A stretch of DNA of 64,000 nucleotides from Denitrificimonas halotolerans (GCF_034259425.1 NZ_JAXIVU010000014.1:1-64000); one strand, 5' to 3'; shown: positions 23,679 through 32,706, numbered from the stretch's first letter. Numbers and translations are program-made. Notes: a model not told the origin generated them from the sequence alone.

Positions 23679-24458
23679 TTAAACGCTTAGTACCCAATCA
23701 TAATCAACGCTTAAAGGCGCATGCTGAGAGAAGCGTGGCTGCCTTGACAGTTTGGCACTGCGTACGGTGCGACGTAGGCCCTGTGATAAGACCTGATAGT
23801 CAAAGCGCCAACCCAAATTCAGTAGTTCGGCTTGCTCACTGTCAGCCCACCAACTGAATAAATCGCCTTCGCGACTCACTTCACGTAAAGCATCGATATA
23901 AGCCATTTCACCGAAAATGCTCTCCATCCAGGCACGCTCTGGTGAGGAGAAACCAATTTCTTGTTGGCAATCACGCCAATGTTTAACGTCTAACTTATTG
24001 TGTGCAATGTAGGTTGACATGCAATAAATATAGTCGCGGCGTTTACGGCGTTGCTTGTCTAAGTAACGGCCGAAGTCATCCATGAATTTAAATTTTTGAT
24101 TGAGCTCAGCATCGCTTCCACGCCCCGAAGGCATTAGCACGCTTGCAATGCTGACCTTGTCGAAATCCGCCTGAATATAACGGCCATAACGGTCAGATGA
24201 TTCAAAACCCAAACTGAAGATGATGGCTTTCGGTTGTAAGCGCGTGTAAATTGCCACGCCACCTTGTTCGGGCGATTCAGCATCGCAGGCATAGCAATAG
24301 TAGCCATGCAGTTGCACTTCGGGGGCTTCCATTTCATATGCGCTGGCACGGGTGTCCTGTAGACAGATGACATCCGCATGTTGCGTTTGTAACCAATCAA
24401 ATAACCCTTGTTCGATAGCATTGTGAACCCCGTTCACATTGATACTAATAACCCGCAT
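23679..24458 (-). CDS. crc: Catabolite repression control protein Crc
   Basis: A 259-aa protein of the exonuclease III/endonuclease-phosphatase fold. In pseudomonads Crc has no nuclease activity and acts with Hfq to block translation of mRNAs carrying A-rich motifs when preferred carbon sources are present. The sequence follows Crc throughout: MRVISINVNGVHNAIEQGLF, VICLQDTRASAYEME, QADFDKVSIASVLMPSGR, FRYLDKQRRKRRDYIYC-like segment and FSQHAPLSVDYDW. Position next to pyrE is the normal pseudomonad order and supports Crc over true XthA. Confidence 0.93.
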   Translation of the reverse strand: MRVISINVNGVHNAIEQGLFDWLQTQHADVICLQDTRASAYEMEAPEVQLHGYYCYACDAESPEQGGVAIYTRLQPKAIIFSLGFESSDRYGRYIQADFDKVSIASVLMPSGRGSDAELNQKFKFMDDFGRYLDKQRRKRRDYIYCMSTYIAHNKLDVKHWRDCQQEIGFSSPERAWMESIFGEMAYIDALREVSREGDLFSWWADSEQAELLNLGWRFDYQVLSQGLRRTVRSAKLSRQPRFSQHAPLSVDYDWVLSV

Positions 24459-24541
24459 GGATAGCCCCTAGAAAAAAAGTATGTGTATGATACCGAACGT
24501 ATTTAAAATTGGCTAAACCCTAGGTGTTTAAGGACCCATTT

Positions 24542-25183
24542 ATGCAAGCATATCAACGAGAGTTTATTCAGTTCGCCCTTGAGCGCGGAGTGTTGCGCTT
24601 CGGTGAGTTTACCTTGAAGTCAGGACGTGTGAGTCCTTATTTTTTTAATGCGGGGCTGTTTGACTCCGGTTTAGCTTTGGCTAAGTTAGGTCGTTTTTAT
24701 GCGCAGGCCTTGATGGATAGTGGTTTAGAGTACGACGTGGTGTTTGGTCCAGCTTATAAAGGGATTCCTTTGGCCGCGACCACAGCAGTGGCTTTAGCTG
24801 AGCATCACGGGCAGGATAGACCATGGTGTTTTAATCGGAAAGAAGCTAAGGATCATGGTGAAGGCGGTACTTTAGTGGGTGCACCTTTAGCTGGGAAAGT
24901 ATTGATCGTTGATGATGTGATCACTGCTGGCACGGCGATTCGTGAGGTGATGCAGATCATTAGCGCCCAAGGTGCGCAAGCAGCGGGAGTGTTGATTGCA
25001 CTGGACCGTCAGGAGCGTGGTGCCGGTGAGCTATCGGCGATTCAAGAAGTGGAGCGTGACTTTAAAATGCCAGTCTTAAGCATTGTTTCTTTAGAACAGG
25101 TATTGCAGTTTTTGGCTGAAAGCCCAGAGTTGAAGCAATATTTACCTGCGGTTGAACGTTACCGCGAAGACTACGGTATCTAG
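24542..25183 (+). CDS. pyrE: Orotate phosphoribosyltransferase
   Basis: A 213-aa enzyme of pyrimidine synthesis that makes OMP from orotate and PRPP. It begins MQAYQREFIQFALERGVLRF as in other pseudomonads, and the PRPP-binding loop VLIVDDVITAGTAIREV is intact. I take ATG 24542, with AAGGAC upstream, rather than the GTG six codons earlier. It is divergent from crc across an 83-bp promoter gap. Confidence 0.97.
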   Translation: MQAYQREFIQFALERGVLRFGEFTLKSGRVSPYFFNAGLFDSGLALAKLGRFYAQALMDSGLEYDVVFGPAYKGIPLAATTAVALAEHHGQDRPWCFNRKEAKDHGEGGTLVGAPLAGKVLIVDDVITAGTAIREVMQIISAQGAQAAGVLIALDRQERGAGELSAIQEVERDFKMPVLSIVSLEQVLQFLAESPELKQYLPAVERYREDYGI

Positions 25184-25723
25184 CAGGTTTGTGATCTGAA
25201 AGGCAGGGCGCAGGCGCGATGATTGGACGCGCGCCTTGCGTGCTGTGCATATGAATGAAAGTGACTCCAGTCGTCGGCGTGAGTGGGTTGGAGGCTATCA
25301 TTGGTATGTGCTGAAATTTAGGCAAACAGCTGAAAATTGACTATTGTGTAGTAATAAGAGCGACTTTAAACAGTCCGAATGAAGGATTACAGTGTTATTT
25401 TTGTCTGACAAAATAGCCAGTCAGGAATGGATAAAGGCAGTTTTTGCTACTTTAGAATTGAGACGCAGGGTAAAATGCCGTAGTCTTACCCGTCTTTAAA
25501 GTAAGACAGTTACCTCTTTACGGAAATTTCCGACTTCAGGGAAGCTTTTCTTCCCTTCAATAATAACGATTAGGTAACGTCTTGATGTGCTTAATCGTAG
25601 CATTTGCTACTTATTTGTAGCTATCTTCTTCCCCTAGGGGATGCCCCAATACACAGGTGCTGGTAAAGGTAAGGCCTTGCGGCTTTGACTTGCGCTGAGC
25701 CTGTTAGAGAGTGGAGAGTAGCC
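25184..25723 (+). other. 540-bp non-coding leader upstream of the lysine 2,3-aminomutase-like gene
   Basis: No gene is supported here. Several stem-loops are visible in the second half: GTCTTAC/GTAAGAC (25,483-25,507), the palindrome CGGAAATTTCCG (25,521-25,532) and AGGGAAG/CTTCCCT (25,538-25,556), followed by an A-rich AATAATAAC. The structured part lies 170-240 bp before the start codon, so a long 5' UTR or a small RNA is possible. I do not recognise a known riboswitch; a lysine riboswitch consensus was not found. Confidence 0.45.
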
Positions 25724-27088
25724 ATGACTCAAACAATAAATATTATGCCTCTAAGTAACGAGGGATTTACTGAGAACACCAACTTTCAGGTCTATACCGA
25801 CCGTCAGTTAGATAAAATTGAACCGCTGCAAAAACTATCTGAAGAACAGCGTTTTGAAATGCGTGTAGTGGCCAGTGTTTTGCCATTTCGCGTGAATCAA
25901 TATGTCATTGATGAACTGATCAACTGGGATGATGTGCCCAATGATCCAATTTTCCAATTGACCTTTCCGCAGCGCGGCATGTTAGAGCCAGCAGACTATG
26001 ACCTGATGGCCCAAGCTTTACGTGATGAGCTGCCGCGTGCAGAAATCACTAAGTTAGCCCGTGAAATTCAAGCGCGCTTGAACCCCCATCCAGCGGGTCA
26101 GCAAGAAATGAACGTGCCAATGCTCGATGGTGAGCCATTGGATGGTATGCAGCACAAATACCGTGAGACGGTATTGTTCTTCCCGAGTCAAGGACAAGTG
26201 TGTCACTCATACTGCACTTTCTGCTTCCGTTGGGCACAGTTTATTGGCGATAAAGAATTGCGTTTTGCTAGTAACGAAGCGGAGTCTTTGCACCGTTATT
26301 TGACGCAGAACAAAAGCGTTACTGACCTATTAATCACCGGTGGTGACCCGATGGTGATGAAAACTCGCCATGTTGAAAGCTACCTTGAGCCCTTGTTGCA
26401 GCCTGAGCTAGAGCATTTACAAACCATCCGTATTGGTACTAAGGCGTTGACCTTCTGGCCGCAGCGCTTTGTTACTGACGATGATGCAGAAGATTTACTC
26501 AAGCTATTTAAGAAGCTAGTTGATGCGGGTAAGCATGTGGCAATTATGGCTCACTTTAACCATTGGCGTGAGATGGAGACCCCAATTGTTCGTGAAGCGA
26601 TTCGTCGTCTGCGTGCAACAGGTGCGGTGATCCGTGGTCAAGCGCCGTTAGTGCAGCACATTAACGATGATCCTGAAGTGTGGGCACGCTTATGGCGTAC
26701 ACAGGTGCGTTTGGGCATCATTCCTTATTACATGTTCGTTGAGCGTGATACCGGTGCTAAGCGTTACTTTGAAGTGCCGCTAGTGCGTGCCTACGAGATC
26801 TACCGTGAAGCTATTCAGCAAGTGTCAGGCTTGGCGCGTACTGCCCGTGGACCATCCATGAGTGCAGGGCCAGGTAAGGTTGAGATTCAGAGTATTATTG
26901 AGCTCAATGGCGAGAAAGTGTTTGTTTTACGCTTTATTCAAGGGCGTAACCCTGATTGGGTGCAGAAGACTTTCTTTGCGAAGTATGACGAGAATGCCAC
27001 TTGGTTTGATGACCTTGTGCCAGCATTTGGTGAAGAGAAGTTCTTCTTTACCGATGAGTATAATGCTATGTGTGCCGCTGAAGGCTAA
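25724..27088 (+). CDS. KamA-family radical SAM aminomutase (lysine 2,3-aminomutase-like)
   Basis: A 454-aa radical SAM enzyme. The cluster-binding motif CHSYCTFC (Cys-x3-Cys-x2-Cys) is followed by FRW, and LLITGGDPMVM is the SAM-binding GGDP region. A lysine in MSAGPGKVEI is the likely PLP attachment site. Family members interconvert alpha- and beta-lysine or act on glutamate or other amino acids. At this length it is not EpmB (about 340 aa). No beta-lysine acetyltransferase gene is adjacent, so the physiological product is uncertain. ATG 25724 has GGAGAG upstream. The codons just after the start contain an A-rich Crc/Hfq-type motif. Confidence 0.85.
   Translation: MTQTINIMPLSNEGFTENTNFQVYTDRQLDKIEPLQKLSEEQRFEMRVVASVLPFRVNQYVIDELINWDDVPNDPIFQLTFPQRGMLEPADYDLMAQALRDELPRAEITKLAREIQARLNPHPAGQQEMNVPMLDGEPLDGMQHKYRETVLFFPSQGQVCHSYCTFCFRWAQFIGDKELRFASNEAESLHRYLTQNKSVTDLLITGGDPMVMKTRHVESYLEPLLQPELEHLQTIRIGTKALTFWPQRFVTDDDAEDLLKLFKKLVDAGKHVAIMAHFNHWREMETPIVREAIRRLRATGAVIRGQAPLVQHINDDPEVWARLWRTQVRLGIIPYYMFVERDTGAKRYFEVPLVRAYEIYREAIQQVSGLARTARGPSMSAGPGKVEIQSIIELNGEKVFVLRFIQGRNPDWVQKTFFAKYDENATWFDDLVPAFGEEKFFFTDEYNAMCAAEG
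25732..25739 (+). promoter_or_regulatory. Candidate Hfq/Crc binding motif at the aminomutase start
   Basis: AACAATAA matches the AANAANAA pattern bound by Hfq with Crc in pseudomonads. It lies 8 bases after the A of the start codon, within the ribosome footprint, where binding represses translation. The crc gene is about 1.3 kb away. A second A-rich run, AATAATAAC, occurs near 25,560. Confidence 0.45.
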
Positions 27089-27093
27089 ACATG

Positions 27094-27127
27094 AAAACGC
27101 CCGCATCAATATGCGGGCGTTTTTTAT
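27094..27127. terminator. Rho-independent terminator between convergent genes
   Basis: AAAACGCCCGCAT and ATGCGGGCGTTTT form a 13-bp stem with a CAAT loop, with six Ts after the stem on the plus strand and As on the other side. It serves the aminomutase gene and probably also argB. Confidence 0.9.
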
Positions 27128-27151
27128 GGCTGACTGGTGCTGTTCAGGGCA

Positions 27152-28057
27152 TCAGTTATCTGTAATCAAAGTACCTACCCCGTGATCGGTAAAGATCTCA
27201 AGTAAGACAGCGTTCGGCACACGACCATCGATGATGTGCGCGCTATGAACTCCACCTTGTACCGCGTCTAACGCACAACGAATTTTAGGTAGCATACCGC
27301 CATAAATGGTGCCGTCAGCAATAAGCTCATCCACTTGTGTTGTGGTTAAGCCTGTTAGCACTTTGCCTTGCTTATCCATCAGACCAGCGATGTTAGTAAG
27401 GAGTATCAGTTTCTCTGCATGCAAGGCTTCAGCAACTTTTCCTGCAACTAAGTCAGCATTGATGTTGTAAGACTCGCCGTTTGGGCCCACTCCAATTGGG
27501 GCAATGACTGGAATAAAGTCGCCTTGGACTAGCATGTGCAGCAGGTCTGTGTTGACGCTAGCAACTTCACCCACTTGGCCGATATCAATGATCTCGGGCT
27601 TCTGCATATCTGGATCTTGGCGAGTAACCTTTAGCTTACGCGCACGGATTAAGCGAGCATCTTTACCTGTAAGGCCAATGGCATTACCACCATGGCTGTT
27701 GATCAGGTTAACGATATCTTTGTTCACTTGTCCGCCGAGCACCATTTCTACGACATCCATGGTTTCGTCGTCGGTGACACGCATGCCTTCGATAAACTGG
27801 CTTTCAATATTTAAACGTTTCAGCAAATCGGCAATTTGTGGACCGCCACCGTGGACCACTACAGGGTTAATGCCGACTGCTTTCATTAAAACGATATCGC
27901 GTGCAAAACCCGTTTTAAGCTCTTCGCTTTCCATGGCATTACCGCCATATTTGATCACCAAGGTTTTACCAACAAAACGGCGGATATAAGGTAGGGCCTC
28001 GGACAGTACCTCGGCAACATGCACAGCATCAGCACGATTTAGGTTCATCTGTAACAA
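27152..28057 (-). CDS. argB: Acetylglutamate kinase
   Basis: A 301-aa enzyme that phosphorylates N-acetylglutamate in arginine synthesis. The opening phosphate-binding stretch KTLVIKYGGNAMES, the substrate-binding VVHGGGPQI and the C-terminal YGGMLPKI are all present. An N-terminal helix of about 20 residues (before YIRRFVGK) is typical of the arginine-sensitive hexameric form, so feedback inhibition is expected. It lies 10 bp after algC on the same strand. Confidence 0.97.
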   Translation of the reverse strand: MLQMNLNRADAVHVAEVLSEALPYIRRFVGKTLVIKYGGNAMESEELKTGFARDIVLMKAVGINPVVVHGGGPQIADLLKRLNIESQFIEGMRVTDDETMDVVEMVLGGQVNKDIVNLINSHGGNAIGLTGKDARLIRARKLKVTRQDPDMQKPEIIDIGQVGEVASVNTDLLHMLVQGDFIPVIAPIGVGPNGESYNINADLVAGKVAEALHAEKLILLTNIAGLMDKQGKVLTGLTTTQVDELIADGTIYGGMLPKIRCALDAVQGGVHSAHIIDGRVPNAVLLEIFTDHGVGTLITDN

Positions 28058-28067
28058 CTCCTATGGA

Positions 28068-29489
28068 TTAAAAAGGTACGTCGAGGTCAGGGGCGATAGT
28101 CAGTAACTGTTGGCGGAACAGGGTGGTGACCTGCTCAAGCGCCTCGGCGGTTTCACCTTCAAAGCGTAAGACCAGCATAGGGGTCGTGTTGGATGCGCGA
28201 ATCAGGCCCCAACTGGTATCAAAGTCTGCGCGTACACCATCAAGAGTAGTGAGTGCGGCGCTGCCCCATTGGCCTTCGTTTTGTAGGCGCTCAATAATTT
28301 TAAACTTGCTTTCTTCGGTGACTTCAACGTTGATTTCGGGGGTAGAAAGGTTGACCGGGAAAGAGGCAAAAACAGTATCAGAATCACGCGCATCTTGGCT
28401 GAGAATTTCTAGCAAGCGTGCAGCAGCGTAAATACCATCATCAAAACCAAACCAGCGTTCCTTGAAGAAAACGTGACCGCTCATTTCTCCTGCTAGGAGC
28501 GCGCCGGTTTCCTTCATTTTTGCTTTAATTAATGAGTGTCCGGTTTTCCACATCAATGGCTTACCGCCGTTGTCACTGATGACTTGTGCGAGACGGCCGG
28601 TGCACTTCACGTCGTAAATAATATCAGCACCAGGGTTGCGAGAGAGGACATCTTTTGCGAAAAGCATCATCAGGTGATCGGAGTAGATGATACGCCCTTG
28701 ATTGGTGACTACACCTACGCGATCTGCATCACCGTCAAAGGCAAGACCGACATCGGCATTTTCTTCTTTAACTTTGGCAATCAGCTCCTGCAGGTTTTCG
28801 GGCTTACCTGGGTCTGGATGGTGATTGGGGAAGGTGCCATCGACATCGCAGTACAGTGGAATAATGGTGCAACCCAGTGCTTCTAATAGCTGTGGTCCAA
28901 TTACACCACCAACGCCATTGCCGCAGTCAACCACTACGCGCATCGGCTTGTTCAGTTTAATGTCGCCTTTGATGTGCTCCAAATAACGCTGCAGCATGTC
29001 TACAGTGCTGTGACTACCGCTGCCGCTTTCAATGTTTTGTTCGATGATGCGGGTGTAAAGAGCGGTGATACGTTCATTGGATAAGGTGTCGCCAGCCACA
29101 ACGATTTTAAAACCATTATAGTCGGGTGGGTTGTGACTACCGGTGACCATTACGCCAGAGCTGGCGGACAGAACGTTGGTTGCAAAGTACAACACAGGTG
29201 TGGGCACCATACCCAAATCTGTCACATGGCAGCCGCTATCGAGTAGGCCTTGGGTCAATGCTTGCACCATGTTGGGGCCGGAGAGGCGTCCATCACGTCC
29301 GACCACAACCCTGTGTTCGCCTTGTGCGATGCTTTCAGAGCCCACTGCGCGACCAATCCAGTAGGCTGTGTCGCTAGTGAGGGTTTGATCAATGATGCCG
29401 CGAATATCATATGCACGGAAAATACCCGCTGGCACATTTTGTGCTGTGGCAGTGGCGGGAGCTGTGTACTCGGTAGTTAGTCTAGTCAA
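28068..29489 (-). CDS. algC: Phosphomannomutase/phosphoglucomutase AlgC
   Basis: A 473-aa alpha-D-phosphohexomutase that makes mannose-1-P and glucose-1-P for LPS, alginate and other polysaccharides. The phosphoserine loop TGSHNPP, the metal-binding DGDADR and the sugar-binding GEMSGH are intact. It continues with the C-terminal phosphate-binding domain RASNTTPMLVLRFE. Position between dut and argB is the standard pseudomonad order. The dut-algC gap is 41 bp. Confidence 0.95.
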   Translation of the reverse strand: MTRLTTEYTAPATATAQNVPAGIFRAYDIRGIIDQTLTSDTAYWIGRAVGSESIAQGEHRVVVGRDGRLSGPNMVQALTQGLLDSGCHVTDLGMVPTPVLYFATNVLSASSGVMVTGSHNPPDYNGFKIVVAGDTLSNERITALYTRIIEQNIESGSGSHSTVDMLQRYLEHIKGDIKLNKPMRVVVDCGNGVGGVIGPQLLEALGCTIIPLYCDVDGTFPNHHPDPGKPENLQELIAKVKEENADVGLAFDGDADRVGVVTNQGRIIYSDHLMMLFAKDVLSRNPGADIIYDVKCTGRLAQVISDNGGKPLMWKTGHSLIKAKMKETGALLAGEMSGHVFFKERWFGFDDGIYAAARLLEILSQDARDSDTVFASFPVNLSTPEINVEVTEESKFKIIERLQNEGQWGSAALTTLDGVRADFDTSWGLIRASNTTPMLVLRFEGETAEALEQVTTLFRQQLLTIAPDLDVPF

Positions 29490-29530
29490 AATGCAATATC
29501 CATATGTGATGAGCGTGGAGCTGTGCAGTG

Positions 29531-29986
29531 TTACTGTTGCCCAGTGTGGCCAAAGCCGCCATCGGCGCGCTCGCTTTGAGTGAAACTGTCAGTGATTTCT
29601 AGGCGTGCTTGAATAATCGGCACTAACACCAATTGTGCAATGCGGTCACCGGGTTCAATGGTGAAGACGCTCTCACCTCGGTTCCAGCAGGAAATTTGTA
29701 GCTGGCCCTGATAGTCAGAGTCGATTAAGCCGACTAAGTTGCCCAAAACTATCCCATGTTTATGGCCCAAACCCGAGCGCGGCAGGATCATTGCAGCTAG
29801 CGCTGGATCTTCAATGTAAATGGCTAAACCTGTTGGGATCAGTAGGGTTTGCCCTGGCTCAAGTTGAATCGGTTGTTCCACCATGGCGCGTAAATCGAGC
29901 CCTGCAGAGCCAGCGGTGGCGTATTCAGGGAGTGGGAATTGGGTGCCAAGACGTGGATCGAGGATTTGAGCTTGCAGACGGCGCAT
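29531..29986 (-). CDS. dut: Deoxyuridine 5'-triphosphate nucleotidohydrolase
   Basis: A 151-aa trimeric dUTPase that removes dUTP and provides dUMP. Motifs in order: AGSAGLDLRA, PRSGLGHKHG, GLIDSDYQGQL, GDRIAQLVLVP, and the C-terminal RADGGFGHTG arm that closes over the substrate. It follows coaBC by 2 bp and is surely co-transcribed. Confidence 0.97.
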   Translation of the reverse strand: MRRLQAQILDPRLGTQFPLPEYATAGSAGLDLRAMVEQPIQLEPGQTLLIPTGLAIYIEDPALAAMILPRSGLGHKHGIVLGNLVGLIDSDYQGQLQISCWNRGESVFTIEPGDRIAQLVLVPIIQARLEITDSFTQSERADGGFGHTGQQ

Positions 29987-29988
29987 AA

Positions 29989-31197
29989 TTAAACCTTGTT
30001 GATATGAGTGGCAATAAAATCAATCAATTGACGAGCAATTTTGCTTTTACTGGTTTGCGAGAAGTTGGTTTGTTGCTGCTGACGGTCAACAATGGTGATG
30101 GCATTGTCATCGCTGTTAAAGCCAATCGCCGTATTGGACACGTCATTGGCTACAATTAAATCCAGATTTTTATCGCGCAACTTGGTGGTTGCGTATTCCA
30201 ACAAGTTTTGAGTTTCTGCAGCAAAACCCACACAGAAAGGGCGATCAGTGCGGCTGGCAATGGTGGCGAGAATATCTGGGTTGCGAATCAGCTTTAAAGT
30301 CATCCCATCTACGCTATTGGGGTCTTTTTTCATTTTTTGTTCAGCGCTGACCTCAGGGCGGTAGTCAGCTACAGCTGCGGCAGCAATCAATACATCGCAA
30401 GGCATGGCTGCTTCGCAGGCAGCAAGCATATCGCGGGCGCTGATGACATTAATGCGTTCGACACGGTCCGGTGTAGGTAAATGCACAGGGCCGCACACTA
30501 GCGTCACTTTGGCACCGGCTTCCGCGGCAGCCTCAGCTAAGCTAAAGCCCATTTTTCCAGAACTGTGATTGGTGATGTAGCGGACTGGATCAATGGCCTC
30601 TTGGGTGGGGCCGGCTGTGATTAAAATATGTTTGCCAGTCAGTGCTTGGTGGGCAAAAAGATCTGCGGCGTTTTGTGCTAGAACTTCAGGTTCTAACATG
30701 CGACCTAAACCCACATCACCACAAGCTTGTACACCAGAACCTGGGCCTAATAATTTAAAGCCGCGCTGTTGCAGTGTGCCAGCGTTGGTTTGGGTGGCTG
30801 GATCAGCCCACATGGCTTGATTCATTGCTGGAGCTAGGGCAACCGGAGCGTCAGTAGCTAAAATTAAAGTGGTTAGCAAGTCATTAGCTGAACCCTGGAC
30901 TAAGCGCGCCATGAGGTCGGCCGTACAGGGTGCGATCAAAACTAAATCAGCCCAACGGGCCAACTCAATATGCCCCATGGCGGCCTCTGCTTTCGGGTCC
31001 AACAAGTCAGTATGCACAGGGTTGCCGGATAAGGCCTGCAGGGTTAAAGGGGTGATAAATTCACATGCGCCACGGGTCATTACCACATGCACATCGGCGC
31101 CTAAGTCGCGGAGGCGGCGTACCAGTTCTGCGCTTTTATATGCAGCGATACCACCACCAATGCCAAGAATAATGCGTTTTTGAAACAGCCTTTGCAT
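29989..31197 (-). CDS. coaBC: Bifunctional phosphopantothenoylcysteine decarboxylase/synthetase
   Basis: A 402-aa two-domain enzyme of CoA synthesis. The N-terminal FMN-dependent decarboxylase (about 1-190) has the start LGIGGGIAAYKSAELVRRL, the PAMNQAMW substrate clamp and the active Cys in VQACGDVGLGRM. The C-terminal synthetase has TAGPTQEAIDPVRYITNHSSGKMG and a conserved lysine near AEQKMKKD. First gene of the leftward coaBC-dut-algC-argB run; divergent from radC. Confidence 0.96.
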   Translation of the reverse strand: MQRLFQKRIILGIGGGIAAYKSAELVRRLRDLGADVHVVMTRGACEFITPLTLQALSGNPVHTDLLDPKAEAAMGHIELARWADLVLIAPCTADLMARLVQGSANDLLTTLILATDAPVALAPAMNQAMWADPATQTNAGTLQQRGFKLLGPGSGVQACGDVGLGRMLEPEVLAQNAADLFAHQALTGKHILITAGPTQEAIDPVRYITNHSSGKMGFSLAEAAAEAGAKVTLVCGPVHLPTPDRVERINVISARDMLAACEAAMPCDVLIAAAAVADYRPEVSAEQKMKKDPNSVDGMTLKLIRNPDILATIASRTDRPFCVGFAAETQNLLEYATTKLRDKNLDLIVANDVSNTAIGFNSDDNAITIVDRQQQQTNFSQTSKSKIARQLIDFIATHINKV

Positions 31198-31366
31198 GGG
31201 TCTGCCTGTTATCTGTAGTTATATTTAATTAAGGGAAATAGCTAAATTACTAATCTTGTCTAAGATAACATAGCAACTATGGTAGAGGCAGTGGTTGATC
31301 CATATGGATTATTGGAGTGTACGACGCTAGAGCAAGGGTGCTGGCTGGATAAGAAGGAGCTTGTCG

Positions 31367-32041
31367 ATGAGTATGCAAAATTGGCCTGTCAACGAAAGAC
31401 CCCGTGAGCGCTTGTTGGAATATGGTGCAGAAGTGCTGTCCGACGCTGAGTTATTAGCCATTTTTTTACGCACAGGTGTGCGTGGACGCAATGCGGTGGA
31501 ATTGGCGAGGGATTTGCTTACGGAATTTGGTGGCTTGCGCCAATTGCTTGAGGCGGATAAAGACAGTTTTACCAAGCATTTAGGTTTAGGTCCGGCAAAA
31601 TATTCACAATTACAAGCAGTCTTAGAAATGGGACGGCGACATTTGGCGGCCAGTATTCAACGTGAATCGGCCTTAGAAAGCCCGCAGGCGGTGCGTGACT
31701 TCCTTAAGGCGAAGTTGCGTCATGAGCCGCATGAGGTTTTTGCATGCCTATTTTTAGATACCAAGCATCGGGTTTTAACCTTTGAAACACTTTTTTACGG
31801 TACAATAGACGGTGCAAGTGTTTATCCGCGTCAAGTGGTCAAGCGTGCGTTGGCAAATAATGCAGCGGCGGTGATTTTGACGCATAATCACCCCAGTGGA
31901 GTCGCAGAGCCGAGTCAAGCCGATAAAATTCTCACTGAGTGTTTGAAAGAAGCGCTAGCGTTAGTTGATGTTCGAGTCTTGGATCATTTTATAGTGGGTG
32001 ACGGTGAGCCGTTATCCATGGTGGAAAATGGCTGGATGTGA
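31367..32041 (+). CDS. radC: RadC family protein, chromosomal copy
   Basis: A 224-aa protein with an N-terminal helix-hairpin-helix-like part (residues about 1-95) and the JAMM domain with ILTHNHPSGVAEPSQAD. Its role is uncertain despite the name. ATG 31367 is chosen because AAGGAG lies 7 bp upstream; an in-frame TTG two codons earlier is less likely. It keeps its normal place between coaBC and rpmB. The JAMM part closely matches the island copy at 15,868. Confidence 0.95.
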   Translation: MSMQNWPVNERPRERLLEYGAEVLSDAELLAIFLRTGVRGRNAVELARDLLTEFGGLRQLLEADKDSFTKHLGLGPAKYSQLQAVLEMGRRHLAASIQRESALESPQAVRDFLKAKLRHEPHEVFACLFLDTKHRVLTFETLFYGTIDGASVYPRQVVKRALANNAAAVILTHNHPSGVAEPSQADKILTECLKEALALVDVRVLDHFIVGDGEPLSMVENGWM

Positions 32042-32177
32042 TTCAATGCTAAGAGTAAAAACTTAGAAAAACTGCGGTTTCCTTGCTTCATGGATAAGAT
32101 TCTGGTATAAAGCTCGGCTCGAATCTAAGAGAACCGGTCAATCACTTGAATTATTGAGTGTTGCTGTTGTTCCTTAG

Positions 32178-32277
32178 CCCAGACTGGGTAATAATATACG
32201 GGTTATGAAAACCATCATGTTTTTAACGACCTACGAAATCCTATTACGTTCTAAAGCAGCCAACCCATGCTGGGTTG
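32178..32277 (+). promoter_or_regulatory. Two related hairpins in the rpmB leader
   Basis: CCCA-GAC-TGGG at 32,178-32,188 and CAACCCA-TGC-TGGGTTG at 32,261-32,277 are two stem-loops with the same CCCA-N3-TGGG core, 86 bp apart and 27 bp before the rpmB start at the nearer one. They could be sites for ribosomal-protein autoregulation or a DNA-binding protein. A weak promoter (TTGTTC, 16 bp, TAATAA at 32,189) overlaps the first. Confidence 0.4.
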
Positions 32278-32303
32278 AGCATGTGGTTTATGAGGGCTGA
32301 GAT

Positions 32304-32540
32304 ATGTCAAGAGTTTGTCAAGTAACCGGTAAGGGTCCGGTTACAGGGAACAATGTTTCCCACGCTAACAACAAAACCCGTCGCCGTTTCTTACCAAACT
32401 TGCAGCATCACCGTTTTTGGGTTGAATCCGAAAACCGTTTTGTACGTTTACGTTTATCTGCAAAAGGTATGCGCGTGATCGATAAGCGCGGAATTGACAC
32501 AGTGCTAAGCGAGCTTCGTGCTCGTGGCGTTAAGGTTTAA
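32304..32540 (+). CDS. rpmB: Ribosomal protein L28
   Basis: A 78-aa large-subunit protein. It opens MSRVCQVTGKGPVTGNNVSH, continues with NKTRRRFLPNLQHHRFW and ends KGIDTVLSELRARG-like, the usual L28 sequence and length. It heads the rpmB-rpmG operon. Confidence 0.98.
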   Translation: MSRVCQVTGKGPVTGNNVSHANNKTRRRFLPNLQHHRFWVESENRFVRLRLSAKGMRVIDKRGIDTVLSELRARGVKV

Positions 32541-32550
32541 GGAGAACACC

Positions 32551-32706
32551 ATGCGTGAATTAATCCGTTTAGTGTCAAGTGCTGGTACAGGTCACTTTTA
32601 CACTACAGATAAAAACAAGCGTAATACGCCTGATAAGCTGGAAATCAAAAAATTTGATCCAGTTGTGCGTAAGCATGTGATTTACAAGGAAGGCAAAATC
32701 AAGTAA
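32551..32706 (+). CDS. rpmG: Ribosomal protein L33
   Basis: A 51-aa large-subunit protein starting MRELIRLVSSAGTGHFYTT and ending KHVIYKEGKIK. It is the cysteine-free, zinc-independent form. It lies 10 bp after rpmB with AAGGAG before ATG 32551. Confidence 0.98.
   Translation: MRELIRLVSSAGTGHFYTTDKNKRNTPDKLEIKKFDPVVRKHVIYKEGKIK

Noticed and set aside
23679..24458. Exonuclease III (xthA) instead of crc
   Set aside because: The whole-length pattern and pyrE neighbourhood match pseudomonad Crc.
25184..25723. Lysine riboswitch upstream of the aminomutase-like gene
   Set aside because: The conserved lysine-riboswitch core sequences were not found; only generic hairpins are present.
25724..27088. 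EpmB (EF-P lysine aminomutase)
   Set aside because: EpmB is about 340 aa and usually near efp or epmA; this protein is 454 aa.
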